DNA from: Terriglobales bacterium
Lineage (GTDB): Bacteria > Acidobacteriota > Terriglobia > Terriglobales > Acidobacteriaceae
Length of the DNA: 64,000 bases
NCBI GenBank assembly: GCA_025980765.1
Contig: JAICXB010000008.1
Location: forward strand, 1 to 64,000
Direction of reading: 5' to 3'
Shown: piece after piece, positions 52,880 through 61,984 of the stretch
Layout of the letters: every line of letters starts with the position of its first letter
Numbering within the stretch: position 1 is the stretch's first letter
The notes under the pieces: generated by a model
Database searches by the model: none
Seen by the model: only the letters and a program-made list of their open reading frames with translations
What the model was told of the DNA's origin: nothing
Position numbers and translations under genes: made by a program

Positions 52880-55114
52880 CTAATGCTGCTTTTCCAGCTG
52901 TTTCGCTCCCTCTAGCGGCTTTCTCGCAAAGTAGTACAACGAGGCCGCGAGCAGCAGGAACGTAATCACCGCAAGTGCATCGTTATGTGCCAGCCAGGGA
53001 ATGCGCGTGCCCCAGGCAATGGAATTCTCCGGCAGCTTACCGGTGCTCTCGATCAGCTTGATCCCGATGCCGATCAGGCCCATGATGCCGCCAGCGGCGA
53101 TCAGTCCACTGGCATACAGCGAGCCCGGGCTCACTTCGCTCTCCGTAGCTTCTTCGCCGGCCTTCTTCGCGGATTGTTCTACCAGCCAGCGCGTGGCGCC
53201 TCCTGCGAAGATTGCGAGCGTAGTTCCAATCGACAGGTACGCGCCCACAGCAAATGCCAGCGACCGAATTCCCAGCAACTCGACGACGATCACCAGGAAC
53301 ACGCCCAGCATCACCAGTCCCCAGGGCAGTTTTCGCGTCAGGATTCCGTTAATAACTGTGGACATCAACTGCGCCTGCGGCGCCGCTGCACGTTCGCTTC
53401 CGATTCCCTGGATCCACTGCACTTCAATCTCTCCGGTCTTGGGGCTGTAAAGATACTTCCCATTGGCGACTTCCGGCGAATTGATCGCGTTAAGCAGGTA
53501 ATAGTCGCTGCCCGAGCCGGTGAGCTCTTTGCCGTCCGATGTCTTATAAGTGAACCTTCCTCGATCGAAGCTGGGATTGCCGTTTGTCTTCTCCAGGGTT
53601 ACGCCCGGCGGCAGATGATTGATGTCCACCTGCTTTGTCAACGCGCGAAACTCTTCCAAGCCTTTATTCATGCCCGTAAGGGTGTACCCGACCGCGAAGG
53701 TCGAAATGGTCACCCCAATCAGCAGCGCTGCCTGCTGCGCTCGTGGCGTGGCGCCAAGCAGATAGCCGGTCTTTAGGTCCTGCGAGGTGTCCCCGGCATT
53801 CGCCGAGGCAATGCAGACCACGCCGCCAATGGACAACACCAAAGCTCCGAACGCCGGCGCCGTCCAACCCAGGGCGAGGAAGATGGCGGAAGTGGCCATT
53901 AACGTCGCGATTGTCATTCCGGAAACGGGATTCGCCGAGCTTCCAATCAATCCGGTAATACGCGAGGAGACGGTGACGAAAAGAAATCCGAAGATGACCA
54001 CGAAGATCGCGGCTAGAACGTTTGCGCCCGCCGTGGTGTATGCCCCCGGGACCGGTTTGAAGGTAAGGAACGCCCACATGGCGACGATGAGCAGCACCGA
54101 ACCGCCGAGCGTGACCGACACCGGCAGATCGTTCTCGGTGCGGGAACTCGATTGCTGGCCCTGGCTTTTTCCCATTTGCGCCAGGCTGGCCTTCAACGCC
54201 GACACGATCGTCGGCACGGTTTTCAGCAACGTAATCAGTCCGGCGGCAGCCACGGCGCCCGCCCCCATGGGGCGCACATAGGTGCGCCAGAGATCGGTAG
54301 GCGTCATCTGCGCGATCGGCAAAGTGCCCGGATACACCGCCGTTGCCAGCCCCGCCCCGAAGAAGTGAATGGCCGGCATCAGCACCAGCCAGGAGAAGAC
54401 GCCGCCTGCGAGCAGCACTCCCGCAACGCGCGGGCCGATGATGTAGCCCACGCCCATGTATTCCGAGGTGGTCGAGGCGCGAATCGAAGATCCCGGATAC
54501 TTGGCAATGTCCCAAGTCGGCGTGCTCGGCCAGGCAGAGAAGAGATTTTCATTTTGGAACAGCGTGTAGAGGCCACCCAGGCCCAGCCCCCAAAACACCC
54601 GGCTGGCAAAGCTGCCGCCCCGGTCCCCTGCGATCAGCACGTCAGCGCAGGCGGTGCCTTCGGGATATGTGAGCACGCCGTGTTCTTTGACGATGAGCTG
54701 TCGTCGCAGGGGAATCATGAAGAAGACGCCGAGCAGTCCGCCCACCAGGCTAAGCAGGAAGATGCGTGCGACTTCCAGCTTGAAGCCGAGGAAGATCAGC
54801 GCCGGCAAGGTGAAGATCACCCCCGAGGCTACCGATTGGCCAGCGTTGCCGGTAGTCTGGACAATGTTGTTTTCGAGAATGCTCGACTTGCCGAAGGCGC
54901 GCAGAATGCTGATCGACAACACCGCAATGGGTATGGACGCCGAGACTGTAAGCCCCGCGCGCAGCCCCACATAGACCGTCACTGCGCCAAACAGAATGCC
55001 GAAGATCGACCCGAGCACCAGCGCCCGCGCCGTGAATTCCGGCAGTTTGGTGCCCGGCGGCACGTAGGGTTGAAAACCGCTCTCTGGAGTCTTGGGTTCG
55101 ACGATAGTGGCCAA
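52880..55114 (-). CDS. OPT family oligopeptide transporter
   Basis: A 744-residue membrane protein of the OPT family, which imports small peptides or metal chelates with protons. Fourteen or more hydrophobic segments are seen. Family motifs are SISILRAFGKSSILENNIVQTTGNAGQSVASG near residue 80 (the NIVQT region is an OPT signature), LTYPEGTACADVL and AGDTSQDLKTGYLLGATPR. The TTG start at 55114 has GGGGAGGA 6 bases upstream, a good ribosome site, so TTG is real. The substrate is not evident. Confidence 0.92.
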   Translation of the reverse strand: MATIVEPKTPESGFQPYVPPGTKLPEFTARALVLGSIFGILFGAVTVYVGLRAGLTVSASIPIAVLSISILRAFGKSSILENNIVQTTGNAGQSVASGVIFTLPALIFLGFKLEVARIFLLSLVGGLLGVFFMIPLRRQLIVKEHGVLTYPEGTACADVLIAGDRGGSFASRVFWGLGLGGLYTLFQNENLFSAWPSTPTWDIAKYPGSSIRASTTSEYMGVGYIIGPRVAGVLLAGGVFSWLVLMPAIHFFGAGLATAVYPGTLPIAQMTPTDLWRTYVRPMGAGAVAAAGLITLLKTVPTIVSALKASLAQMGKSQGQQSSSRTENDLPVSVTLGGSVLLIVAMWAFLTFKPVPGAYTTAGANVLAAIFVVIFGFLFVTVSSRITGLIGSSANPVSGMTIATLMATSAIFLALGWTAPAFGALVLSIGGVVCIASANAGDTSQDLKTGYLLGATPRAQQAALLIGVTISTFAVGYTLTGMNKGLEEFRALTKQVDINHLPPGVTLEKTNGNPSFDRGRFTYKTSDGKELTGSGSDYYLLNAINSPEVANGKYLYSPKTGEIEVQWIQGIGSERAAAPQAQLMSTVINGILTRKLPWGLVMLGVFLVIVVELLGIRSLAFAVGAYLSIGTTLAIFAGGATRWLVEQSAKKAGEEATESEVSPGSLYASGLIAAGGIMGLIGIGIKLIESTGKLPENSIAWGTRIPWLAHNDALAVITFLLLAASLYYFARKPLEGAKQLEKQH

Positions 55115-55505
55115 ATGGTTCCTCCCCGGGATAGCTGCTGGCTAGTACCTTACTAACTGCTGGCTGATTTCTCATTTAGCCAGAAGCTTGCGTCGTTCTT
55201 CGGTTGCACGCGGATTACAGCCGGATGATTCTACTTCGACCACCAGCTTCCGGCTACCAGCTACCTTACCCGACGATTTGTTGTCGGATGGAGCAGCATT
55301 GCTGGAAATCAATAGCCGGCGGCCCGGCAGTCTTCCTCTTGCCACTCCGGTTATACTGTTCTTTCGTAGTCGTAAGCTTCTGGTTTGAGGCTAGTAGCCA
55401 GCAGCTAGAAGCTAAAAGCTATCCTGGAGGGTCGTCTTCAGCAGTACTGGTGACCTAAATCCGGCAGTGGCTGTAGCGGCGATTGCGTCGCCCAGCAGCA
55501 GGTGG
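55115..55505. other. Divergent intergenic region with family E repeats
   Basis: 391 bases between the OPT transporter and the comF gene. It contains an extended fold-back element with several AGCCAGCAGC/GCTGCTGGC units, and no gene that I can support. The comF promoter is not obvious. Confidence 0.5.
55132..55421. repeat. Fold-back repeat, family E copy 3
   Basis: The left arm 55132-55170 (TAGCTGCTGGCTAGTACC and AACTGCTGGCTGATTT) and right arm 55389-55421 (GGCTAGTAGCCAGCAGCTAG) flank a 218-base loop, in which CCAGCTTCCGGCTACCAGC at 55242 adds more units. Confidence 0.8.
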
Positions 55506-56345
55506 ATGGACGCGTCACGCCGTTCCTTGCGCACCCTGCTCGACAGTTTCGCCGCTCTGGTCTTCCCTTCCGATTGCCGCATCTGCGGCAACCCCCTGCT
55601 CCGGCTCGCACGTCTCCCGGTTTGTGACCAATGCCTGAGCTCGCTGCTTCCTGCAGACGTCATCGCCTGCTCGGTTTGCGGAGAAATCCTTGCCCCCGCG
55701 GCAGTCGAGTTTTCATCTCTGTGTGGGCTCTGCCAACGCGCGCATCCGCGCTTCGATTTCGCGGTTTCCTTCAGCGGATACGACGGCAAGCTGCGCCGTC
55801 TGCTGCATCTATTCAAGTACGAGCAACTCCGTCCAGCCGCCAATGTGCTGGGCCGGAAATTGGCGGAAGCCATTGCTCGGCGAGAAATAGCCGACTCGCA
55901 ACCGCTGCTGCTGGTTCCGGTTCCCTTGCATCGCTCCAAGCGGCGGCAACGGGGATTCAATCAGTCAGAGTTGCTGGCACGGATAGCCTTGCGCCATCTG
56001 GAGCGCTCCAAATTTGCATTGCACGCCGGCAACCTGCGGCGCGTGCGCGCGACAGTTTCGCAGACGGGATTGACTCGTCACCAGCGCCGCGAGAACGTGC
56101 GCGGAGCCTTCGTCGTGAGCGCGCCGGAGCGTGTGCGCGACCGCTCGGTCATCGTCGTCGATGACGTGTACACCACCGGCACTACGCTGAACGAGTGCGC
56201 GCGCGTGTTGCGCGCTGCCGGAGCGAAACACGTGGTCGTGGCCACAGTCGCAAGGGTCTATCGCTCGGTTGCGGAGATCGCGCCGGCGAAACTGCAGCAG
56301 GAGGGGAAACCGGCCGGCGCCTGGCAAGCGGCGACCGCAGAATAG
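55506..56345 (+). CDS. comF: ComF family phosphoribosyltransferase-like protein
   Basis: A 279-residue ComF relative. Residues 15-75 form a zinc-binding domain with [22 protein letters not shown] and CGLCQRA. The C-terminal two thirds are a type I phosphoribosyltransferase fold, with [18 protein letters not shown] as the PRPP-binding motif and [19 protein letters not shown]. In naturally competent bacteria ComF is needed for DNA uptake; in others it is of unclear role. I start at the ATG at 55506 with AGGTGG before it. The HNH gene follows after 4 bases. Confidence 0.85.
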   Translation: MDASRRSLRTLLDSFAALVFPSDCRICGNPLLRLARLPVCDQCLSSLLPADVIACSVCGEILAPAAVEFSSLCGLCQRAHPRFDFAVSFSGYDGKLRRLLHLFKYEQLRPAANVLGRKLAEAIARREIADSQPLLLVPVPLHRSKRRQRGFNQSELLARIALRHLERSKFALHAGNLRRVRATVSQTGLTRHQRRENVRGAFVVSAPERVRDRSVIVVDDVYTTGTTLNECARVLRAAGAKHVVVATVARVYRSVAEIAPAKLQQEGKPAGAWQAATAE

Positions 56346-56349
56346 GGCC

Positions 56350-56964
56350 ATGTCGAGACACAACATCACGCACCGTCACCACTCGGGTCCGCATCACGCA
56401 ACGCGTCCGCAAACTTCCGTCGCTGTCGCGCCCAGCGACAATCAGCGTCTGCCCATGCAGTTGCCGGTGTTGGTGCTGAACGCCTCGTATGAGCCCATCA
56501 ACATCTGCGCCGCGCGCCGAGCGCTGGTGCTGGTGCTGAAGGGCGTAGCCATCACCGAAGAAGAGAACGGACACTATTTGCACTCGGCCCGCCTGGCCAT
56601 TCGTCTGCCATCGGTAATCCGTTTGCTCGAATACCGCCGCATCCCGCACCAGACGCGCGCACTCTCACGTAAGAACATCCTGCTGCGCGACCGCAATACC
56701 TGCCAATACTGCGGGGTAATCCTATCTTCGTCGGACCTGACGCTCGACCACGTGGTCCCGCGCTCGCGCGGCGGAGTGTCAACCTGGGAAAACCTGGTGG
56801 CGTGCTGCCATCCCTGCAATCACCGCAAGGGCAATCATCTTCTCGGCGAGATCAACATGCGCCTGCTGCGCGAACCCCGCGCCTTCAGCCTGCACACCAG
56901 CCGCCACATCATGCGCATGATTGGTAGATCAGACTCGAAGTGGCGCAAGTATTTGTTCTATTAA
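56350..56964 (+). CDS. HNH endonuclease domain protein
   Basis: A 204-residue protein starting with a histidine-rich segment (residues 1-20) that carries little homology. Then [26 protein letters not shown] opens the recognised domain. The HNH nuclease core near residues 115-160 has [16 protein letters not shown] and [15 protein letters not shown], giving a CxxC zinc knuckle pair and the catalytic histidine. It is coupled to comF (4 bases apart) and commonly found in Acidobacteria, Cyanobacteria and others as an HNH protein of unknown substrate. Confidence 0.85.
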   Translation: MSRHNITHRHHSGPHHATRPQTSVAVAPSDNQRLPMQLPVLVLNASYEPINICAARRALVLVLKGVAITEEENGHYLHSARLAIRLPSVIRLLEYRRIPHQTRALSRKNILLRDRNTCQYCGVILSSSDLTLDHVVPRSRGGVSTWENLVACCHPCNHRKGNHLLGEINMRLLREPRAFSLHTSRHIMRMIGRSDSKWRKYLFY

Positions 56965-56976
56965 TGCCGAACAACG

Positions 56977-57046
56977 GTGGACGTTGTGGACGCGATGGAC
57001 TTGATGGACAGGTTTGTCCACAGAGTCCACTCAGTCCACAAAGTCC
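56977..57046. repeat. Fold-back repeat, family F
   Basis: The left arm 56977-57010 is made of GTGGAC/ATGGAC 9-base units and the right arm 57016-57046 of inverted GTCCAC units (AGAGTCCACTCAGTCCAC), with 5 bases between. It lies between the converging HNH and Trm112-like genes. A half copy is at 50254-50268. Confidence 0.85.
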
Positions 57047-57093
57047 AGAACACCTGTGCTTAGAGAAGCACCAGCAAGCTCAGCCACTGATGC

Positions 57094-57261
57094 TTAAGGA
57101 AGCTTGGCCTTATCCACCAGCATGACCGGGATGTCATCCACGATGGGATACACGCGGCCACAGGCGCTGCAGCGCAGGCCGTCCTTCTGCTCAGTCAGCT
57201 TTACCGGCTGTTTATCCAGCGGGCATACCAGGATGTCGAGCAGTTCTTGCGAGACTGGCAT
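57094..57261 (-). CDS. Trm112 family zinc-binding protein
   Basis: A 55-residue protein with the Trm112/UPF0434 pattern: LLDILVCPLDKQPVKL, LRCSACGRVYPIVDDIPVML. Two CxxC-like elements (VCPLD and CSAC) would bind zinc partly. Trm112-like proteins activate methyltransferases in eukaryotes, and the role of the bacterial forms is not defined. I start at ATG 57261, where the domain begins; an ATG at 57309 would add 16 residues of no family character. It is divergent from folD. Confidence 0.88.
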   Translation of the reverse strand: MPVSQELLDILVCPLDKQPVKLTEQKDGLRCSACGRVYPIVDDIPVMLVDKAKLP

Positions 57262-57353
57262 GGCAGCATTGTAAATGCCGCGGCCGGGGTGCTCGCCGGT
57301 GAATCTCATTTAAGATGATCGGTTACTCACGACGGGAGAGAGCCACCTATCGA

Positions 57354-58280
57354 ATGTCTGCCATTATCCTCGACGGGGCAAAAATCGCAGCGCAAATTAA
57401 GGAAGAAGTCGCAGTACAGGTAACGGAGTCGGTCGCGCAAGGCACTCGGCCCGGCCTTGCGGCGGTGCTCGCGGGGAACAATCCGGCCTCGGAAATCTAT
57501 GTGCGCAGCAAGGTAAGAGCTTGCGAGGCCTTGGGAATTTATAGCGATCAGATCACGCCTCCCGGTTCGGTGACCACCGACGAGCTGCTGGAACTGATCG
57601 AAACGCTGAATGCGCGCCATGACATCGATGGCATCCTGGTGCAGCTCCCGCTGCCGCCACAAGTGGATTCCAAGCGGGTGCTGCTGGCAGTCTCGCCGGC
57701 AAAAGATGTGGATGGATTTCATCCTGTGAACGTCGGTAATCTTTCCACGCAGCGTCCCGGCCTCACACCCTGCACGCCCGCGGGGATAATCGAAATCCTG
57801 CAGCGCAGCGGCATCGAGATTTCCGGCCGGGATGCTGTAGTACTGGGGCGTAGCGACATCGTAGGCAAGCCAGTGGCGATGATGCTGATGAACCGCAATG
57901 CCACCGTGACCGTCTGTCATAGCCGCACTTGCGATCTCGCCGGACACACGCGCCAGGCAGACATCCTGGTTGCCGCCATAGGCAAGCCGGCGATGGTCAC
58001 ACCGGAGATGGTCAAGCCCGGTGCGACCGTGATCGACGTCGGCATCAATCGCGTGGTCGATAAACAGAAACTGCGCGAATACTTTGGCGAGAATGAAAAA
58101 CGGCAACTGGAGTTTGAGAGAAAAGGTTCGACTTTAGTCGGCGACGTGCACCCCCGGGTTGCAGAAGTGGCTGGAGCCATCACGCCGGTTCCAGGCGGAG
58201 TCGGCCCGCTGACGATCGCCATGCTCATGGCCAATACCGTCAAAGCGGCACGCATGCGCCGCGGTCTCGCCGTAGCATGA
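57354..58280 (+). CDS. folD: Bifunctional methylenetetrahydrofolate dehydrogenase/cyclohydrolase
   Basis: A 308-residue enzyme interconverting 5,10-methylene- and 10-formyl-tetrahydrofolate, linked in one-carbon metabolism to glyA. It has AAVLAGNNPASEIYVRSK with the catalytic tyrosine and lysine, DGILVQLPLP, DVDGFHPVNVG, PCTPAGIIEIL, VLGRSDIVGKPVA (NADP-binding) and the closing PGGVGPLTIAML. I start at ATG 57354, as an earlier ATG at 57315 adds 13 unrelated residues. It overlaps coaE by ATGA. Confidence 0.95.
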   Translation: MSAIILDGAKIAAQIKEEVAVQVTESVAQGTRPGLAAVLAGNNPASEIYVRSKVRACEALGIYSDQITPPGSVTTDELLELIETLNARHDIDGILVQLPLPPQVDSKRVLLAVSPAKDVDGFHPVNVGNLSTQRPGLTPCTPAGIIEILQRSGIEISGRDAVVLGRSDIVGKPVAMMLMNRNATVTVCHSRTCDLAGHTRQADILVAAIGKPAMVTPEMVKPGATVIDVGINRVVDKQKLREYFGENEKRQLEFERKGSTLVGDVHPRVAEVAGAITPVPGGVGPLTIAMLMANTVKAARMRRGLAVA

Positions 58281-58942
58281 GCCTGCGCGTTGGAATTACC
58301 GGCGGGCTCGCCAGCGGGAAGTCCACAGTCGCGCAAATGTTCTCGGCGCTGGGCGTTCATGTGATGCACGCCGATCTGGTGGCTCACGATCTGATGAAGC
58401 CAGGATCCGCCGTCTACGAAGAAGTCGTGAGACGTTTTGGACCGACCATCGTCCATCCAGACGGAACCATCAATCGCCAGAAGCTGGCGGAAATTGCATT
58501 TGGAAGCGGGCGCATCGAGGAACTGAATCGCATTGTCCATCCCGCAGTCGGCAAGCGTATGCAGGAATGGATTGAGGAGATCACCACTCGCGAGCCCAAG
58601 GCGATTGTGATGGTCGAGGCTGCCTTGATTCTCGAGGCTGGATTGGGCAAATTTTTCGATAGGTTAATAGTCGTCAGCAGCCGACCGCAGCAGAAACTGG
58701 AGCGCTTTGCCTCGCGAGTGCTGACAGACCGCCGCCGCGCCGACAAGGAACACGCACGCGCCGTGCAGGAGGCGGAGAGGCGCTTGGGCGCGCAGCTCTC
58801 CGAAGAAGAGAAAATCGCCGCCGCCGACTACGTGATCGACAACTCAGGCACACTGGCGGAGACCGAGCGGCAAGCGAATAAGCTCTTCAAAGAGCTGCAA
58901 ACGTTGGCGCGCACATCCGATGGAAGCAGGTCAGAAACATGA
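58277..58942 (+). CDS. coaE: Dephospho-CoA kinase
   Basis: A 221-residue kinase for the last step of coenzyme A synthesis. The P-loop GGLASGKSTVAQMFSALG is at residues 8-25, followed by HADLVAHDLMKPG and VEAALILEAGLGKFFDRLIVV. A C-terminal extension of about 20 residues follows. It overlaps folD and htrA by four bases on both sides, so the three genes are strictly coupled. Confidence 0.95.
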   Translation: MSLRVGITGGLASGKSTVAQMFSALGVHVMHADLVAHDLMKPGSAVYEEVVRRFGPTIVHPDGTINRQKLAEIAFGSGRIEELNRIVHPAVGKRMQEWIEEITTREPKAIVMVEAALILEAGLGKFFDRLIVVSSRPQQKLERFASRVLTDRRRADKEHARAVQEAERRLGAQLSEEEKIAAADYVIDNSGTLAETERQANKLFKELQTLARTSDGSRSET

Positions 58943-60102
58943 AAACTATCCGTCCTCTCATCTTTGCTATTGCTCTGGTTGCCGGCTTTTACATTGCCAC
59001 CACCCATGGACGCGGCGGGTTCCTTCCCTTGCGTGAGGCCAGTTGGGTTACCCGGCCGTCAAAGGTTGATGTCACCCAGGCAGCAGGTCCGATCGCTTTG
59101 GATCCGGAAGAGCAGAACAATGTCAATGTGTATCGCAAGGTGATTCCCGCGGTGGTCAACATCACCTCCACCGCGGTTTCTTTCGATTTTTTCTACGGAC
59201 CGGTGCCGCAGCAGGGGCAGGGATCGGGATTCATTATCGATTCAGATGGCCACATTCTCACCAACTACCATGTGATTGCCGGGGCGCGCCAGGTCGAAGT
59301 CACGCTTTCGAACAAGAAGAAGTATCGCGCCGCGGTGGTCGGATATGACAAGCCGCGCGACCTCGCGGTGGTGCAAATCCCGGCGAAGAACCTGACGCCG
59401 GTCACGCTGGGCGATTCCAAGACGCTGGATGTAGGGCAGAAGGTGTACGCCATCGGCAATCCTTTCGGGCTGAACGGCACTATGACGAGGGGCATCATCA
59501 GTTCGATTCGGTCGATCCGAGGCCCTGAAGGCAATGCCATTGATGAAGCAATCCAAACGGACGCCTCGATCAATCCCGGCAACTCCGGCGGGCCGCTGCT
59601 GAACTCTCACGGCGAGGTTATCGGGATTAACAGCATGATCCTGACTGGCGGCGTCGAGCAGAGTGCGGGAGTGGGATTTGCCATTCCTATCAATTCCGCC
59701 AAAGCCGTGCTGAACGATCTGGTGCAGTTCGGGCGGGTGCGGCGTCCCAGTCTGGGAATAGCAGGACTGCTGCCGATCGGTCCTGAACTCGCCGACCAGA
59801 TGGGCCTGCCCGCCGATGCCGGCGTGCTCCTGCAGCAGGTAGTCCCGGGAGGAGCAGCCGAACGTGCCGGGCTGCGCGGCGGCCATGAACGCGCCTACCT
59901 GGGAAATACGCCGATTTACATTGGCGGCGACCTGATTGTCGAAATCGATGGGCACGACATCGAGAGCCCGCAGGACATCTCCAATGTTCTCGACAGCCAC
60001 CATGCTGGCGACACGGTCAAAGTTGTGGCTTATCGCGGGAAGGAGCGAATGACGTTCAACGTAACTCTCGACGAATCCCACGGCCAGCAGCGCGCAACGT
60101 AA
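58939..60102 (+). CDS. HtrA/DegP-type serine protease with one PDZ domain
   Basis: A 387-residue envelope protease with an N-terminal signal or membrane anchor (residues 5-22). The trypsin-like triad is the histidine in TNYHVIAGA near residue 115, the aspartate in KPRDLAVVQ near 140, and the serine in NPGNSGGPLLN near 218. A single PDZ domain covers about 270-380, with GLPADAGVLLQQVVPGGAAERAGLRGG. Such proteases degrade or refold misfolded proteins in the periplasm. It is coupled to coaE by ATGA. A family A repeat follows. Confidence 0.92.
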   Translation: MKTIRPLIFAIALVAGFYIATTHGRGGFLPLREASWVTRPSKVDVTQAAGPIALDPEEQNNVNVYRKVIPAVVNITSTAVSFDFFYGPVPQQGQGSGFIIDSDGHILTNYHVIAGARQVEVTLSNKKKYRAAVVGYDKPRDLAVVQIPAKNLTPVTLGDSKTLDVGQKVYAIGNPFGLNGTMTRGIISSIRSIRGPEGNAIDEAIQTDASINPGNSGGPLLNSHGEVIGINSMILTGGVEQSAGVGFAIPINSAKAVLNDLVQFGRVRRPSLGIAGLLPIGPELADQMGLPADAGVLLQQVVPGGAAERAGLRGGHERAYLGNTPIYIGGDLIVEIDGHDIESPQDISNVLDSHHAGDTVKVVAYRGKERMTFNVTLDESHGQQRAT

Positions 60103-60130
60103 TGGTCGACTTCCAGCGTCCGGATAGCTT

Positions 60131-60235
60131 TACCACAGAGGACGCAGAAAGGCACTGAGGAAAAGAAAGCGTTAAACTTACACCACGAAAAATGATTTCC
60201 AGCTTTCCTCAGTGTTCTCTGTGTCCTCTGTGGTA
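60131..60235. repeat. Fold-back repeat, family A copy 6
   Basis: The left arm 60131-60163 (TACCACAGAGGACGCAGAAA) and right arm 60204-60235 (TTTCCTCAGTGTTCTCTG and TCCTCTGTGGTA) lie between htrA and trpE on the same strand. Confidence 0.9.
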
Positions 60236-60313
60236 AAAACAAATCGTGTTCGTCCCGCGCAACGCTGCATCCTGAGCCGCGACTCGTGTAATCTCTAATT
60301 CCCTGCTTGCACA

Positions 60314-61789
60314 ATGCTGCGTCCTTCACTGAAAGATTTTCAAACGCTCGCGCGAACCGCGACCCTGGTTCCGGTGGTGAAGACCGTGATGGCCGACCTG
60401 CTCACGCCCGTCTCAGCGTTTCTCAGCATCGCCGCCGGGGAACCGGACGCCTTCCTGTTGGAATCGGCCGACGGCGGCGAGCGTATCGGGCGCTACACGT
60501 TTCTGGGAGTTCGCCCTTATATGGTGCTGGAGTGCCACGGCGAGCACATCGCCATTACACGCGGTCGCAGCATTGAACGCAGCAAAGGCAAGCTTTTTGA
60601 AGTACTAAATCGATTGCTGCGCGAGCATCGGCCGGCGACTTTGCCCGATCTGCCTCCATTCAATTGCGGCGCTGTGGGGTTCGTGGCCTATGACGCAGTG
60701 CGCCAGCTCGAACGCCTGCCGGCGAAGGCGCAGAACGACCTCAAAGTCCCGGACTGCATGATGATGTTCTTCGACCGCGTGCTCGCCTTCGATCATCTGC
60801 GCAAACAAATCCATATTATTGCGACCGCCGATGTCCGGCGTGAGAGTCCCAAAATGGCATATGAACGCGCTCAGCGGGACATTGCTGCACTCGAGAGAAA
60901 ACTTGCTCGCGGAGTTCCGCGAAAGCGGGGACGCCTGCGCAAAGAAAGCTATAAGCTGCGCGAGACGGTGGGTCGTTCGTCATATCTAAAGGGTGTTGCC
61001 AAAGCCAAGCAGTACATCAATGCCGGCGATGTTTTTCAGGTCGTGCTCTCTGAGCGTATGGAGCTTGAACCCGGCGTCCCGCCGTTCGAAATCTATCGTG
61101 CCTTGCGGACTGTAAACCCTTCGCCATATTTGTACTTTCTTCAGACTCGCAAGTTTCAGGTGCTCGGCTCTTCGCCCGAAATGCTGGTGCGCGTGAATTC
61201 CGGCAAGCTGGAATACCGGCCCATTGCCGGCACTCGTCCGCGCAGCATGGACGCGGAAGAAGATCGCAGACTCGAAACCGAGCTCCGGGAAGACGAAAAA
61301 GAACGGGCCGAGCATGTGATGCTGGTCGACCTGGGCCGCAACGACCTGGGACGAGTCAGCGAATACGGCTCGGTGCAGGTAAAAGATTTCATGTTTGTGG
61401 AGCGCTACTCGCACGTGATGCACCTGGTATCGGCAATCGAAAGCAAGCTGCGGCCGGAAAACAATGCAATCGATGCGCTAGCCGCAGCCTTCCCTGCGGG
61501 GACGCTTACTGGTGCGCCGAAGGTGCGCGCCATGGAGATCATCGATGAACTCGAGCCGGTGCGCCGCGGCATCTACGGCGGCGCAGTTCTCTACGCAGAC
61601 TTTGCGGGCAATTTGGATTCCTGTATTGCCATCCGCACCATGTGGATTCAAGGGCGACGCGCGTACGTACAGGCGGGCGCCGGAATCGTCGCCGATTCAG
61701 TTGCCGAGAATGAATATCGGGAGTGCCTGAACAAAGCCAAAGCCCTCTTGCGGGCGGTAGGCATGGCCCGGGAAGCAGCGGGAGTGTGA
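60314..61789 (+). CDS. trpE: Anthranilate synthase component I
   Basis: A 491-residue chorismate-using enzyme that makes anthranilate with TrpG for tryptophan synthesis. The N-terminal domain has LLESADGGERIGRYTFLG, near the tryptophan feedback site. The chorismate-binding domain has GDVFQVVLSERM, FLQTRKFQVLGSSPEMLVRV, RPIAGTRPRS, DEKERAEHVMLVDLGRNDLGRV and FPAGTLTGAPKVRAMEIIDELEP, all intact. The start at 60314 is followed by family sequence at once. trpG is downstream, after a 195-base gap filled by a family E repeat; I see no attenuator. Confidence 0.95.
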   Translation: MLRPSLKDFQTLARTATLVPVVKTVMADLLTPVSAFLSIAAGEPDAFLLESADGGERIGRYTFLGVRPYMVLECHGEHIAITRGRSIERSKGKLFEVLNRLLREHRPATLPDLPPFNCGAVGFVAYDAVRQLERLPAKAQNDLKVPDCMMMFFDRVLAFDHLRKQIHIIATADVRRESPKMAYERAQRDIAALERKLARGVPRKRGRLRKESYKLRETVGRSSYLKGVAKAKQYINAGDVFQVVLSERMELEPGVPPFEIYRALRTVNPSPYLYFLQTRKFQVLGSSPEMLVRVNSGKLEYRPIAGTRPRSMDAEEDRRLETELREDEKERAEHVMLVDLGRNDLGRVSEYGSVQVKDFMFVERYSHVMHLVSAIESKLRPENNAIDALAAAFPAGTLTGAPKVRAMEIIDELEPVRRGIYGGAVLYADFAGNLDSCIAIRTMWIQGRRAYVQAGAGIVADSVAENEYRECLNKAKALLRAVGMAREAAGV

Positions 61790-61791
61790 TT

Positions 61792-61982
61792 TAGCTGCTG
61801 GCTACTAGCTGCTGGCTGAAGCTTGTGTTGTGGGCTCGCAAGCACCTTGCTCAGGCGACTCTTGTGGGAGTTGACACTGTGACTTTCACACTTGCTTCAG
61901 CGATTGAAGTGCCGCCATGTCGCCAAGACTGCAAAAGCTTTTCGCTAGCGGCTAGCAGCTAGCAGCCAGCAGCCAGCAGCTA
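61792..61982. repeat. Fold-back repeat, family E copy 4, abutting trpG
   Basis: The left arm 61792-61824 (TAGCTGCTGGCTACTAGC and on) and right arm 61935-61982 (GCTAGCAGCTAGCAGCCAGC and on) enclose a 110-base loop. The right arm ends 2 bases before the trpG ATG at 61985, so the trpG leader is repeat DNA. Confidence 0.9.
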
Positions 61983-61984
61983 AT

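Noticed and set aside
60131..60235. Family A fold-backs as ordinary Rho-independent terminators
   Set aside because: Copies also lie in divergent promoter regions (22721, 45665), and there is no U-run after the stems.
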